A stretch of DNA of 64,000 nt, from the NCBI GenBank assembly GCA_018907035.1, contig JACCIC010000028.1, positions 389,001 to 453,000 on the forward strand, given 5' to 3'. Under the pieces are notes generated by a model that had not been told where the DNA came from, searched no databases, and saw only the letters and a list, made by a program, of their open reading frames with translations. Source of the stretch: Sycobia sp. Sy_11. Its lineage: Eukaryota > Arthropoda > Insecta > Hymenoptera > Epichrysomallidae. Shown piece by piece: positions 12,168 to 24,568 of the stretch. The position numbers were made by a program, and so were the translations under genes. How positions within the stretch are numbered: position 1 is the first letter of the stretch; each line of letters opens with the position of its first letter.

Positions 12168-13700
12168 CTGTCTTGCGTACGAAAATCGTATAATAATATT
12201 ATACTGCAGATTTAAAAAAAAAAAAAAAAAAAATTTAACAGCCGCATGGAAATATTCGTTAAAAAAAAATAAACTTTTTTTTTTTTTTTTTAAACGCACC
12301 GATCGAATTCGATCCCTGTTAGTCCAGGGGCTACTGGCTCGAAAGAGAAGGTTCAAAAAAAAAGAAAAAAAGGACGAAGAGGATGAGCAGCGCGGTTCGC
12401 ATACTCGTGCACGGTGCAGGTGTGCGGCACCAAAATTGGAAATTGGCGATGCGTAGGAAACTTGGACGTTATCCGATCTTAATTTGAGTTTACAAGTCTC
12501 AAATCACATTGATCGATGTTGTGAAGCTTCCATTATCTTTCCGCTTTTGTCCCATCTTTAGGTATACTTTTTTTGACAAAATTTCATCTAATTATTATAT
12601 ATATATATATATAACAGAAAAGAATTTGAGTAATTATACATATATAGTATAATTTTTTTTTCATATTATATTCGCATATTGGAGTTAAGTGTCAAAAAGA
12701 TTTAAATTTTTTTACGAAAAATATTGGAACTTAAAAAATGAAAACCGCAAAGTTCCCTTTCTGTCGAGTATAAAACGAACGAACCACTTTTTTATTCTAC
12801 TCGCTCGTTTTGCATTAAAGAAATTTTTACAACATTTATAACTTTATGTCAATTACTGTATTAATAATTTATCCGAAATGTTACTTTTAAATTAGAAACA
12901 ATTAAATTTTATAAAATTTGTTGATTTTGTTCAATTGACAAATAATTTTACATTAAAATAGTTACTGAAAACTTTAATTATCATTGTAGAGGAGAAAGTA
13001 TTATAATATCCATAATCAGCAATATCTTAATATTTGTATATGTTTAATAGATATTATGAAATATGTCATAATTCTAATAATTCCTATTAATGTCTACTAT
13101 TAATAAACGTTATAATTAATTCTTTGAAATTTAAAATTTAAAATTAATATAACTTTCGTGTTATATTTCTTGTCAAAAATATTTTATATAATATTTGTAA
13201 AAGGGGTTCTTTAATTTGTTTTAATTGCTTATATAATATTGTCTAATATATAAATTTTCCATAATAAATTTTTTGAATAAATTGTAACTTTAATTAGATT
13301 CCATCGCAAGGGAATGAATCCCTAATCGAATACTTGAGGAATTTTTATCCATATATGTATACAGACTATATGAATTTCAAAATGTTAAATATTCGACATA
13401 ACTTTTTTAAAATATTAATAGTTGAAGTGAAGTTCGCGCATTCAACTGCTGATCTGAAATAAAAGCTCAATAATTTTTGCTATATATGACGACGCACTAC
13501 ACCAAACGGCATTATACATGGTATACAATCTTCTTAAATATTCCCCATATGTAATTATATGCATCAGATAGATTTTTATAATTTAAAAAAAGTTTTCATC
13601 CGTACTATATGTACATATAACAGACATCCTACAAAGTTATCGATTTTAATATTTAATTTATCAAATTTCAGCGCCCTATGGAGGAGTGACGTAGTGTGGC

Positions 13701-13711
13701 TATATATATAT

Positions 13712-13774
<63 letters not shown>
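13701..13774. repeat. Compound (TA)n(CA)n(TA)n microsatellite
   Basis: Five TA units, then about seven CA units, then about 24 TA units without interruption. Confidence 0.96.
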
Positions 13775-13780
<6 letters not shown>

Positions 13781-13926
13781 CGCGCATGGCAGATTCTTGC
13801 TCTAATAAAGCCCGGGACGCGCGTATGCGCCGAGAAAAACTCATTATGTGGCCAGGCCACAGTTCCGTGTATATATATATTAAAATAAAAAAATTTTACG
13901 TTCGTGAACTGCTGTCAGCTTTTTGC

Positions 13927-13929
<3 letters not shown>

Positions 13930-13969
<40 letters not shown>
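13930..13969. repeat. (TA)n microsatellite
   Basis: About 20 copies preceded by GCGTG; the third dinucleotide array within 270 bp. Confidence 0.96.
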
Positions 13970-13972
<3 letters not shown>

Positions 13973-14147
13973 CTATAGTGTGCATATTATAAAACCCTTG
14001 CGCCTTCTATAATAATATTCTAGTGGCCCATTACCGGGGCTGCATAAGACAGGTTGATCCGAGAGCCGCTGGTCCGCGCGCATCGTTTCGGCCGCGCGGC
14101 GCGGCCAAGGAGCAAGAGAGCATTTTTATTATGCAGTTTCCATTTCC

Positions 14148-14150
<3 letters not shown>

Positions 14151-14192
<42 letters not shown>

Positions 14193-14193
14193 G
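14151..14193. repeat. Compound (AC)n(GC)n microsatellite
   Basis: About 14 AC units pass directly into seven or eight GC units, then gtacgtacacaca. The alternating purine-pyrimidine pattern is continuous over the whole tract. Confidence 0.96.
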
Positions 14194-14524
14194 TACGTAC
14201 ACACATGCGCGGAAAACAACCGCGAGAGTCCCGCTCATTATAAGGCTAATGTATTGCCCTCTCCCAACTTTTATACGGCTCGGCGAGTACTATTGTTCTT
14301 ATGTCTCACATGAAAACTTATTAATTATCGACTGTCGTATAAAGTTATAGGCACGCCTTAATATATACATTTGGCGCGAGTTTAAACCTATATTGTCTTG
14401 TAACGACATCTATATGTATTATAGAAAATTCAATTATCCCAAGATTTTTGGGGTGCTATCGCGGCGTATTGGATTTTGTGGCAGAATGCGGCCACACGCA
14501 GCGAGGATTGAAATGAATGTAAAG

Positions 14525-14525
<1 letters not shown>

Positions 14526-14583
<58 letters not shown>
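14526..14583. repeat. (TA)n microsatellite
   Basis: About 29 uninterrupted copies. Confidence 0.97.
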
Positions 14584-14587
<4 letters not shown>

Positions 14588-15051
14588 TATATATACACCC
14601 AGTGAAAGTGCAACTGACTCGAATGCTCTACTTTGCCGACCATTATCTGATCGAGTAATTATTTGCACGAGATCCTGGAATTTATTTAATCTGGCTCTGT
14701 ATATATGGGCAGTCTTGGAGAAACTTCACTGACAAGGATAGGCCGCGACATTTGGATGACGGATTTTGTCCAGACCGAGAGAGGTAACTCAACTCCAATA
14801 TCCGTTCTGAAATGATTTTCATCGAAAACATTTCTTTATCCACATTCTATAATATCCAATTTCTGCAGAAAAAGTATATTAATTTGTATCAGTAATAAAT
14901 TACTACGCCTTAGGTCCTTAAATTTTGCAGTGCTCATTTTGGAGGTAATCGGATCACTCGACCTTTCCTTGCGAGAATTATATTTCCACATTTCGTACCA
15001 TCTTTCAAATTATATTGATTCTATGAATTACAGGCAAACTATTATTATTAT

Positions 15052-15324
15052 GTAAAATTGAAGTTGATGCCCAAGATAGGTGAATTGATAGAAACAACTC
15101 ATATTTTTCCACCAATATTTCGGTTTTTATTAACTCGAGACCAAATGTAATTAATTTTTATAGTATTCTAGAGAAGTATACATATATAAATATACAATAT
15201 TTTTTCTTCGAAAAGATGTTTCCAAATAATGAGTATGAAACTTTGGTAAAAATTTTTAAGAGTTTTTTTCTATCAAGTTATATATAATAAATGTAGATAT
15301 CGAGACAATCAACTTCAATTCTAC
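15052..15324. repeat. Long imperfect foldback element (~273 bp)
   Basis: The left arm (15052-15123) and right arm (15238-15324) are inverted copies. The outermost 17 bases, GTAAAATTGAAGTTGAT against GTAGAATTGAAGTTGAT on the other strand, differ at one position. Further in, TTGATAGAAA, AACTC and ATTTTT plus ACCAA match in the same order with small indels. The centre (near 15170-15200) is itself locally palindromic. The structure fits a non-autonomous foldback transposon or an old hairpin. Confidence 0.65.
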
Positions 15325-15785
15325 ATTGATATAAGAGAAATCTCACTGGAATCCAATAAAACAAAAGGAAACTATCATATTATTCTTTTATATAATGCTT
15401 AGAAAGTTTAGAATCTTTATTAGAAGAATTAATACGTTCAACAAGTTTATGTAAAAGTGACTATTTATATATTGAGCATAATTGATCATATTTTTTGGCT
15501 GTCGCGGTTGAAGACTGATCATCAGAAATGTCCAAAGAAACTTGCCTTGATTCAAACTTGTATGACAGATGGATATATATGACCCAGTTTCAATAAATGA
15601 TCACTATAAATGAAAATATTATAGCTCTATAGTAAGCTTTTTTTTATCCAATCCTATAGACATTGATTTCTATTATTTAAAAAATCGATTAATGCACTTA
15701 AATGTTTGCCAGATCACATTTATTCGGTTTCAAAAATTAATAAATATTTTTATCGGTATTACAGTATTTTTAACAAATTGATATA

Positions 15786-16013
15786 GTATAATTATTATGA
15801 CAGTCAGATTGTCCTTACTTATAATCACGTCTCTAGAATCTAAAATATAAAATATACAATGTTAAAATCAAAATGAATTTTGTTAGTAAAGGATTGCTCG
15901 GTTGTCCTTTACCATTAAGATTAATTTTGATTTTAATATTTTAGGTTTTATATTTTATATTTTACAGAGGTGATTGTAAACATGGTCAGTCTTACTGTCA
16001 TCATCATTATAAT
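15786..16013. mobile_element. Palindromic MITE-like element, foldback over its full length
   Basis: GACAG at 15799 begins a left arm that pairs with the right arm ending CTGTC at 15999. The arms share ATAATCAC-like, AAAATATAAAATATA and TTAAAATCAAAAT words, and pairing continues to the centre: GTAAAGGA at 15886-15893 pairs with TCCTTTAC at 15905-15912 across an 11-base loop. Weaker pairing continues outside the GACAG/CTGTC ends (tATTATTAT against ATGATGAT), so the true ends may be about 13 bases further out. There is no coding capacity; the short frame at 15981 is inside the element. A non-autonomous DNA transposon is the natural reading, with the superfamily unknown. Confidence 0.75.
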
Positions 16014-16605
16014 CATATTATCTTTGTATTTTGGAAATACTGTAAGGACGATAAAAGTATTTATTATTTTGATTTATATCAGTCGACGGAAGTAGAATGA
16101 TTAAGCTTATATTCCGTTCCTATAGATGGATTATACATGTATTGCCGAGGTTAATGGCCAGTTTCTTATGCTTGATGAACAATTTTACTCCTAATGGCAT
16201 GGTATATCTCACCTTCTCATGATATCATAATTATGATTTTCATTTTCTTCGCTAGGTTGACAATATCAAATTGTTGATTATACCCAGTGACGGATCAATG
16301 ATATGGAGGTTCGATATTCTTAAAAAATTTAATACGTAAACAGCCTGACAGAAATAACGAGGCATCAATTAAAACATTCTAATAAAGAAAGTATTATGTT
16401 ATGCACCTACATGTAATGTTAAAAATAATCTAGATCGATTATACATAGCCTATATAATACTTTTAATTCAGTTTATTTCGAGAAACTCGCAAATACTGCT
16501 TGTTTAATCTCCGTATAGGGACGTACGGCAAGTATCGCGAATCAAAACAAGTATGTTTTTCAACCAATTCAGCGCGTCTTGATCCATTAGTGGATATTTT
16601 GCGTC

Positions 16606-17558
16606 ACTATCTGTAGATGACGATCTTAAGAATATATCTGAGCTGCGTAAAAGGATTGCAAGCTCATTTCAAACAGTTTGACAATTGTTTTTTTACGTGT
16701 CGTGCTGCGGTCGCTGTTTAAACTTAATAGGGGACTGTACCGTCGATGATCCTACTTATACAGTTTTATTTTTTCATATGTCACAAGATTTATATAATGT
16801 CTCTACTGCATCAGCATCTAGATGGTCTCCCTTTAATTCCCACGTTTCAAACTTATCAAATACCGGCCGATCACGTATAAGGTATGCTACTCAAGATTTA
16901 CTTAATAATTTTGAGAAAAGTTTTTCAAGTTTGACCAAGTATATTTCGAGACAACGAGCGAAAATCAGAAGTTCGACGAGAAGTTTCAGATTTATCGAGA
17001 GGAATTATAAATTTGAATTAAAAGATTGAGACTGCTTTCACGGCCATGTTATCGAGCCATATGTATCACGTAAACTTAATACTACTAGTCTCGTTTGAGC
17101 AAATGCATTACTTAATTAAAATATTGGCTGACTTTATTTCAAATTTACGCAGTGAATTTTCAGATTTCGTGATTGAAGCAAAAGTTCTTAACAAAACGAT
17201 TAGTCATGAGATATCTTCAGATTCTGGCAGAAGGCCCGGCAAAAGTTCAATGGATTAATTTTTTGATTTTCATCCTTATAACCTGTTAAAGCAATATACG
17301 AGTAGACTGCCACAAGAATCATCAATGTTATTAAAGTATTAAATAACGAAATAACATTATATCATTTCTCTTGATCTTTGATTAAATATCTCGACACTCT
17401 ATATATATATCTTATAATTCGAAACACTTTTTTATAAAGCTAAATCTCAAACAGGCTCTTTAGATTTGCCATTCCTTAATCGAAACTACTTGGTAAAATT
17501 TTATCAATTCATCGAAAAGTGTTCAGATTGTATTCATTCGTTAAGTATTTTACGTTAA
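16606..17558 (+). pseudogene. Interrupted coding-like block, origin unknown
   Basis: Plus-strand frames stay open far longer than in the neighbouring DNA but are broken. One frame runs from about 16606 to a TGA at 17027-17029 with one internal TGA at 16678-16680. After a frame change, another runs from 17046 to TAA 17256-17258, stays open again to TAA 17340-17342, and reopens at 17418-17558. The peptides have mixed, soluble-protein composition with Ser, Arg, Lys and Asp. A decayed gene, endogenous viral element or transposon ORF would fit. I see no diagnostic motif, there are no AG/GT sites that repair the frame neatly, and AT-rich DNA can mimic this, so confidence is low. Confidence 0.22.
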
Positions 17559-19083
17559 TTTGTTGCTTCCGATTAATAAAGAGATATTTATCGTCGTTAT
17601 AACTATGCAAGGGCGGTGAATCCTCAGCCGAACCTTCCATTTTATTTTTGCATCTGGAATGGCGATTTTAATTAATTTTTGAATTTCAAGCGGAGATTTT
17701 AATTATTAGTTTTGATAGCACTTAGCAAGTTTCCGTATATAATGCATATACAAAGGTGAAATTTAAATTTGTTTTCTGAAAAGCGTAAAAGTTTTTTTTT
17801 TCCAACATAAATCCAATCCGAGTAAACACGAGTTAATCAAACTCTGTTAATGGATTGAGAAAGACGCGATGGAAGAGTGTACAGTACTGCGGGTGTGCGG
17901 TATATTAATAAAACCATCGGAGAGTATTTTAAATTATTATCATTTTCTAATAGATCAGGATAAATGTTTGCCCGTGCGCCGGAATAAAAAGGCAATTTCA
18001 GTTGTTCCATTCGGATGTACAATTTTCAGCTATACTATCTATAGATAATTCGGTCAACGTTGCATTTTGGGGCCACGGAGAAATTATACGCTGTAATTTC
18101 GGGACTCTATTATACGTGATTTTTTTACGGTCATAAATTTAGAATTTAAAATAAAATAATCATTGTTATAATCGGTATAATAATAATGCTCTTACGTCTT
18201 ATATATATAGATATCCCGCGGAAGCCGTGCTTCCCCTTTTCAACACTCTCCGCCGCGCGTGTTTTTATTTTATAATATTATATACCTATTACGAGGGCTA
18301 TTATATAGTTTTCTTGCTTGATTCGCAGAAACGATATCATCTTCCTAAGCTCTTAGGCCGCGCGTGTATGCTTTCTTGCGTTAACTATATTGCGCCTCAC
18401 CCTCGGCCTTTTCTTTTTAATCTCGCGCGCAATGTCTTTTTCGTGTAATTTGCTGCTTCATATTTTTCCTTAGATTTTGTAACGCGCGCGCGCATGCACG
18501 TTTATATACATGTATGTGCTTGTTATAAAACTGAGACTTTGACAAATCTATCTATCTTATTAAATTTTTAACCAGCTATATTGCGAAACATATGTTATAG
18601 AGTTGATTATTATTTTTTTTTGACTCATTACACAGCGAAGTTCTACCTTCTTAATTTATGAAGCTGCATCAATAAATGATCAAGAGCTACATTACGTATT
18701 GTAAATAAAAATTACATTTGAAATATAAAACTAATTACTGTCCACTTATTTATGTCACTCAGACCTATTTAAAATAAACTTATCGTATACTCATCGCATA
18801 GAAAGAATCTGGATCAAGTATATCCAATGATATTATGCACGCACAATTTAAAAACGGCAAGGTTTTTTTTGTAATAAAAAGAACCCACATATTTCCGACG
18901 GATCTACTCTAAAAAATGAAATCGCGAAATCAAAATTTAATATAGGTTATCATTATACGTATATCTTTAAATCTTAAAATGCAAGGCCAGAAGCGAAGAG
19001 CGTATTATACATATATATATACATATAAGCTTCTAAAGTTTACGCCGAGGATAAATTAATTCTTGCGTACTTGGCTTGTCAGT
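17559..19083. other. AT-rich intergenic DNA
   Basis: No gene recognised. CpG-rich words increase from about 18.2 kb (for example repeated cgcgcgtgt near 18250, 18357 and 18484), leading into the GC-rich block that follows. Confidence 0.6.
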
Positions 19084-19587
19084 GCGCGCGCGCGCGCGCG
19101 GGCACCTATATAGAGAGGGGGATATAAGGGTTTGGAGGAATTAAGGACGCAACCTTATATCTATTACCTTATAAACGCGGGCTATGAGCTCCCCGCTGTA
19201 TATAGACAGGGCGTGCGCGTTTGCGAAAAGGGGCGAGGGGAGGATGGGGAGAGGGCGCGACAGGAACAGGTTGATAGCCACTGTTTCGTAAGCGTGGCTT
19301 CGGATTCCTGGACCGGTTTGGCGCTCGCGCTCGCGCGTCGACTTCGCATCGGGCTCTGCGCGAGAGCGCAGCTTCTTATATGTATATATAGCACGTCCAA
19401 TACACACATATGACACGTAAACGCACCAATACGTATCTGCACATGTACACACATGGATACATCGTCAAGTGCGCTTCCTCTCTTTCCTTCTCTATTTAAG
19501 CGGCTCGTAAATCCTTTCCATCTCTCTCGTTTATGGCGAGATCAGTGCGTCGTATCTTTTCTTTACTTGAGCGCGCGAGTATGTACG

Positions 19588-19589
<2 letters not shown>

Positions 19590-19625
<36 letters not shown>

Positions 19626-19640
19626 CGCGCGCGCGTGTGT
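19590..19640. repeat. Compound (GT)n(GC)n(GT)n microsatellite
   Basis: About 16 GT units, then atgcgcgcgcgcgtgtgt. Confidence 0.95.
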
Positions 19641-19680
19641 ATGTACAAGTATACATAGATATACGGGACAGGGAGAAGCC

Positions 19681-19712
19681 GAGAGAGAGAGAGAGAGAGA
19701 GAGAAGAGAGAG
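19681..19712. repeat. (GA)n microsatellite
   Basis: Twelve GA units and a short imperfect continuation, 40 bp after a (GT)n tract. Confidence 0.95.
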
Positions 19713-20570
19713 CCACGCGCGCGGGGGCCACACGACAGGTGCCAGCTGCGTACGAACCGAGCTCCATCCCCCTCCCCCTCATCCTTCTCTCCCGAGTAAT
19801 GACCAGCGATATTTATAGAATACGCCGCGGCTGCCGCGCCGCCGCCGCCTCTGCCGCTGGATGCTCTCGATGCTGATGCTGCTCTTGCTTCTTTTTACCG
19901 CTCCCATTCTCTCCTTCTTCCTCTCCCTCTCTTCCTCCCTCCCTCCCTCTCTTTCTCTCGCACATAGACACTCTGCGCGCTCCTTGATTCGCGCTCGAGT
20001 ATAAAGACGAAATCCTTCGTGGGTTGCCTCCTTCCTTGCGCCGCGGGACTGCTTTCGGTTCCACTCCACCTTACGGGTATATATATATATATACACTCGA
20101 TGATTGTGAGCGCGCTCCTCGCTTTTGCCCTCGAGCTACGAGTGTAGCTCGTCCGTTGGCGCCTTCGTCGCACCCCTTCCCCCTCCCCGTTCGCTTTTTT
20201 TCCCTTCATCCTCCCTCTGTTGCCGTTGCCGCTGCTCCAGCAGTTGCTTGTTTTTGCACCTCAGCGCAACTTTTTCTAAGGACACAATTTTATGTACTTT
20301 TCTTACATAGCTAAGGTTCTCGCGTGCATGGGGGTTTCGGCAGCGAACAAAGACGTAATGTACCGCCGAGGCGTATATTGATTTTTTCCATAAATCATAA
20401 TGTTTTTGTATGCACTTGTACGCATCGGCACGCTCCGAGAGATCCGATTTAATGCTCCTCGAGATATTTTAATCGGCAATTGATAGTTGTGTTCTTATCG
20501 CGCTAAGTGATGTTTGTCTTTTAATTCGTTTTCATTCTCCAGAGGGACATATCGTCTCGATCTCGAATAT

Positions 20571-20618
20571 GTGTGTGTGTGTTTGTGTTTGTGTGTGAGA
20601 ATGATTGCCATTATTTAG

Positions 20619-20664
<46 letters not shown>

Positions 20665-20675
20665 TTATTTATTTA
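20571..20675. repeat. (GT)n, (TA)n and (TTTA)n cluster
   Basis: An imperfect GT tract at 20571-20597, then about 20 TA units at 20620-20660 running directly into four TTTA units. Confidence 0.93.
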
Positions 20676-22728
20676 TATATAAAAGTATATCGCTTCGACT
20701 TTATAAACAATAAATAATAAATAATTAAAATTTAACCAATATCTCGGCCTTTTGTCTTTGCTGAAAACTATATAGAGCAATAATTTAAGCGAAGTATTAA
20801 ATGCTAAAAAAGGAGGCCATCAAATTTTAGAAGCACAATGAAAAGTTGTTTATAGCAGAAATTTAAGTTCCCATACTATTCTCCGTTAGCCTTTACGAAT
20901 TACGATCTGTGCATTATATCTGGCGGGCTACACAGTCACCCGCAACACCATGACTTTCCATCGCATAAGCTTTTATTACGTAAAATTATGTGTTCTATTA
21001 TGTTGTCAACCTAATGTTAAATTAAACAGTGAACGCCATCGAAAAGGGTTTCCCCCCCTGAAATATATGGTAAAGAATTTATGATTATTAATTTAGTAAA
21101 AAAAAAAACAAAATTATGCTCAATAAGTGCAAATAATGTTTCGATTCTTTAGTGAATAATTGTCATGTAATAATTTATCCGTCTGATGCGTGCTTGATCG
21201 ATACTACTTCATTGCAATGATTATTTCCCTTTATTGTATTTATATTAGTGTTCGTGTATTATTCTTGTAATTTGGTTTATTGTGATTCGGTAGATTTCTG
21301 CTGTTAATAGTTTCTTCTACAGAAATAACATAATGAAAATTTATTATTTTACAAGCCATTTATTATTTTACAATTGGATCAGATTCGTCTAGGATGTCCT
21401 GCGCATATCAAAAAGTTTATCTATAATAATAAATAAGATTTATCCATAATTACAAGTCAAAGTTATGATTTAGGTGAATTTTCAAACGACTCGGAGAGAA
21501 AATTAATAATGTTTTCATATTTTATTCTGACAATATACGATACAAGTCATATCTAATCCATTGGCAGTATATAGTGCACGAAGTGTACAATTCTTTCGTT
21601 GTCAGTGCGAAAAAGTTATCGTTGCCCAGATTAAACCTGGATTTATTGTTTATTTCTTCTTCACGAATATTCGATGATCTATACCAGTCCAAATCAGTTC
21701 TAGAATAAATATTCATAAATTTGAATCGTACGTTCTAAGTAGAGTATAGAGAGGATTATAGTTGTTAAAAAAAAAAAAATTATTCGAATTTAATTCGAAT
21801 TTTGATTTTCACACGTTTCAATCTTGTGTTGTTCTATAACTTTCCTACGTTTACACGTCCTAATAGATATTTTTTTTAAGACGATCCTTTATCAAAGATT
21901 TTTTTACATGCACTGAACATCTCTTGATAATGTAATTGACTGCCGTACAAGTCTCATCGTATCCTTCATCCGATCAACGAAAAACTAGATTTTTTAATTA
22001 CGGAATAAAAAAAAAAACGGAGAGCGCATTATATCTAATTAGTTGAAAGATTCTGATGCCTTTCGGAATCGATAAAAATGCATCCTCCGTAGCTGAAAAT
22101 ATGGCCGAGCCATTAAAATAGAATTTGATGAGTATATATATCACGAGAGGATAATCCAATCGGCTCGTTGATTTTTATAATGAGCTATTTCAAAGGGCAA
22201 CATTATCACGACCCGATGCGAAAATACCCTCGTCGACCGAAATTTCTGAACGAAGTTGAATTCTTCTCTTCTTCGTTTTTAACCGGCCCCGCTCACTTTT
22301 GGTAAACCAACTCGTGACGAAGTTGGAACTTGGAAATTTTTGACGTGATAACTCGCGGCGCGCGAATTCGTAAATTAACGGCCTAGGAGGAGCGCGAATT
22401 AAAGAGCTGTTTCGGGAAAATCGCTCAATTTAATATATTATATACTGTGCCATTATTCACACGAATGTGTCTTCGTATCAGCGATAAATTGTGCAGACTG
22501 GCTATTTAATTAAAAATATCATAATAATAAATCGCACGGAATTGATACTTCAGTATCTGCGTGTTTATGATCTATTTAAATCACAAATGAGCATTAATCA
22601 CGATTTAGCAAATCACCGGGGTGTACAAATGACAATGATTTGCTGTTTATTTAGCTATAAAAACAGCCTATTATCGCTTAAATGATTGAAGAACTGATAC
22701 TAGACAAATCTACGTATATATAATATAT

Positions 22729-22732
<4 letters not shown>

Positions 22733-22779
<47 letters not shown>
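22733..22779. repeat. (TA)n microsatellite
   Basis: About 23 copies. Confidence 0.96.
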
Positions 22780-22781
<2 letters not shown>

Positions 22782-23138
22782 CTCTTTAACATTGGAATAT
22801 ATATAATTTTTATTCTTTGCTTATAAATACATCCATGTATTAAAGTAAATGCGATTTTTCAATAATAATTATCAAGCGATTTCTACATTTGAGTTCAAAA
22901 TGGAGGTTTATAATAATTAATAAAAAGTTCTTAAATCAAAATTATGCGAAGATATTTACACCCTCCTCGCTTTTAATCTTTAATATTTCATATTACCTTC
23001 CGGAAAATTTTCGATCAGAAGTAATCACGTAGTCGAATTTGTAATAAAAAGTACGAATCTCTTGTAAATTTTCACAGTCATATTTCCTTGACTATATATA
23101 TAAAGTCATCCTTTTGAACTATACATATGAACGCGAAA

Positions 23139-23174
23139 AGAGAGAGAGAGAGAGTGAGAGGGGGGGGAGGGTGA
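23139..23174. repeat. (GA)n tract followed by a G run
   Basis: Eight GA units, gtgagag, then a run of G; the purine bias on the plus strand continues to about 23230. Confidence 0.9.
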
Positions 23175-23442
23175 TGGTATGGGGATGGGGTGAGCGCGGG
23201 AGCAAGAGGAAAGTGGAGAAGGCTCCGGGTCGCGGGCTTTTGTCGTCGACGTCGCAGTCGCATCGGCGCAAGGAAAAAGGATATTTTTATGCCCCGTTGA
23301 TCAGAAGAAAGAGATGCATTATTGGCCACGGTTCAATGCCTTATCTCATATCCAGATACTCGTACATTTATTTTCAGGATCCAATTCTCCTTCACTCCGG
23401 ATTTTTATTCCCGTCGAAGCGCCGAATCTATACGATACGTGC

Positions 23443-23445
<3 letters not shown>

Positions 23446-23497
<52 letters not shown>
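23446..23497. repeat. (TA)n microsatellite
   Basis: About 26 copies, followed by catacaaacacacac. Confidence 0.96.
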
Positions 23498-23501
<4 letters not shown>

Positions 23502-24523
23502 CAAACACACACAACTTTTTTAGGGAGAAGGCGAGGATATAGATGTAGGGGTGGGAACCGGGTTTCAGACAGATGGACAGAGACGGAGATAAAATGTTTA
23601 TGTATACATATAAAGAAAAGTCGAAACGGCGGATTGTCGATTTATGAGCGTATGAAATTTGCAGGTAACTACTTGAAAATGCGATTGATTATTGAGGTGT
23701 GCCGAGAAGCAAATTATCTCGGCGCGCTTGCCTTCTTTATACAATACAATTTCATAATCCGCTCACAGGTGTATAATTTTTCGCATTATACTCAAAAAAA
23801 AAGAAAAAATATCCATTTTAATGTGATTATACAATAGGAGTATGTGTGTGTGTTTATAATCGTCGCACCAAATATTTTCAATCTGTTGGAGGTGTCATTA
23901 AAAATATCCCCGTTCCTAGAGAAGTGTTTTGCGTGTTTCGTAAAAATTAGATAACGCGCCAAGTGAGAAAATTGCAAATAATCCCGGCGGCCGAATGAAA
24001 AACAATTTCGCGTATAGGAATCGAGCGCGTCCCTTGGCACGCGCGTATATTATCGCGAGAAACTGCGTTGTCGGATTAAGAAGAAAAACAAGAGAGGTTC
24101 AATTTTTTCCGGTACAAGGAATCGCCGTTCGCGCTTGCATCATGCTCGCGGTGCTGCTGGAAACGATTTGCTTTTTCTCGATGCATTGGAGGCAACAAAA
24201 AAAAAAAAAAAAAAATACATCGAAATTTACGATTGGCAAAAATATCCCACCTGGTCCTCGACGTTGGCTTACGTACGCGGAACACTGGACTAAAGGACCC
24301 GGGACACGTTCGGGAAAAAAGATTAAAAAAAAAAAAAAAGAAAAAAAGAACCCGCGTTTTCGCGCGCTGATATCGCATGCGGTATCGACGCAAGACGGCG
24401 CGAACGCCACGATTAGATAAGCGCTTGGATCGGAACGAGAGACGGAAGGGGATGACTATCAAGATTTTCTGCTACGGTTGTATTGGCGTAAAGGCATTCT
24501 TTTATCAAATTCTTAAATTCTGT

Positions 24524-24525
<2 letters not shown>

Positions 24526-24562
<37 letters not shown>
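24526..24562. repeat. (TA)n microsatellite
   Basis: About 18 copies; a short (AATA)n and A run follows at 24576-24600. Confidence 0.95.

Positions 24563-24568
<6 letters not shown>

Larger units (their letters stand above)
12168..15051. other. AT-rich intergenic DNA with microsatellites
   Basis: Homopolymer runs at 12214-12232 (A) and about 12277-12292 (T), then very AT-rich DNA to 13.5 kb, then a cluster of dinucleotide arrays at 13.7-14.6 kb set in CpG-rich DNA. No gene recognised. Confidence 0.6.
19084..20340. promoter_or_regulatory. GC/CpG-rich island with microsatellites, candidate regulatory DNA
   Basis: Contains a (GC)n run at 19084-19101, dinucleotide arrays at 19.6-19.7 kb, and strong pyrimidine bias on the plus strand from about 19.75 to 20.25 kb (ctccctctcttcctccctcc and similar). 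Overlapping frames on both strands are compositional. An unmethylated promoter-like or enhancer island is possible; nothing specific is recognised. Confidence 0.25.

Noticed and set aside
15981..16094. Short hydrophobic ORF starting within the palindromic element
   Set aside because: Its first part is the inverted-repeat arm of the MITE-like element; composition explains the hydrophobicity.
20738..20765. Resemblance to the 5' end of U2 snRNA (atctcggccttttg)
   Set aside because: Only about 14 bases match; the following sequence departs from U2 at once and there is no Sm site or promoter element.
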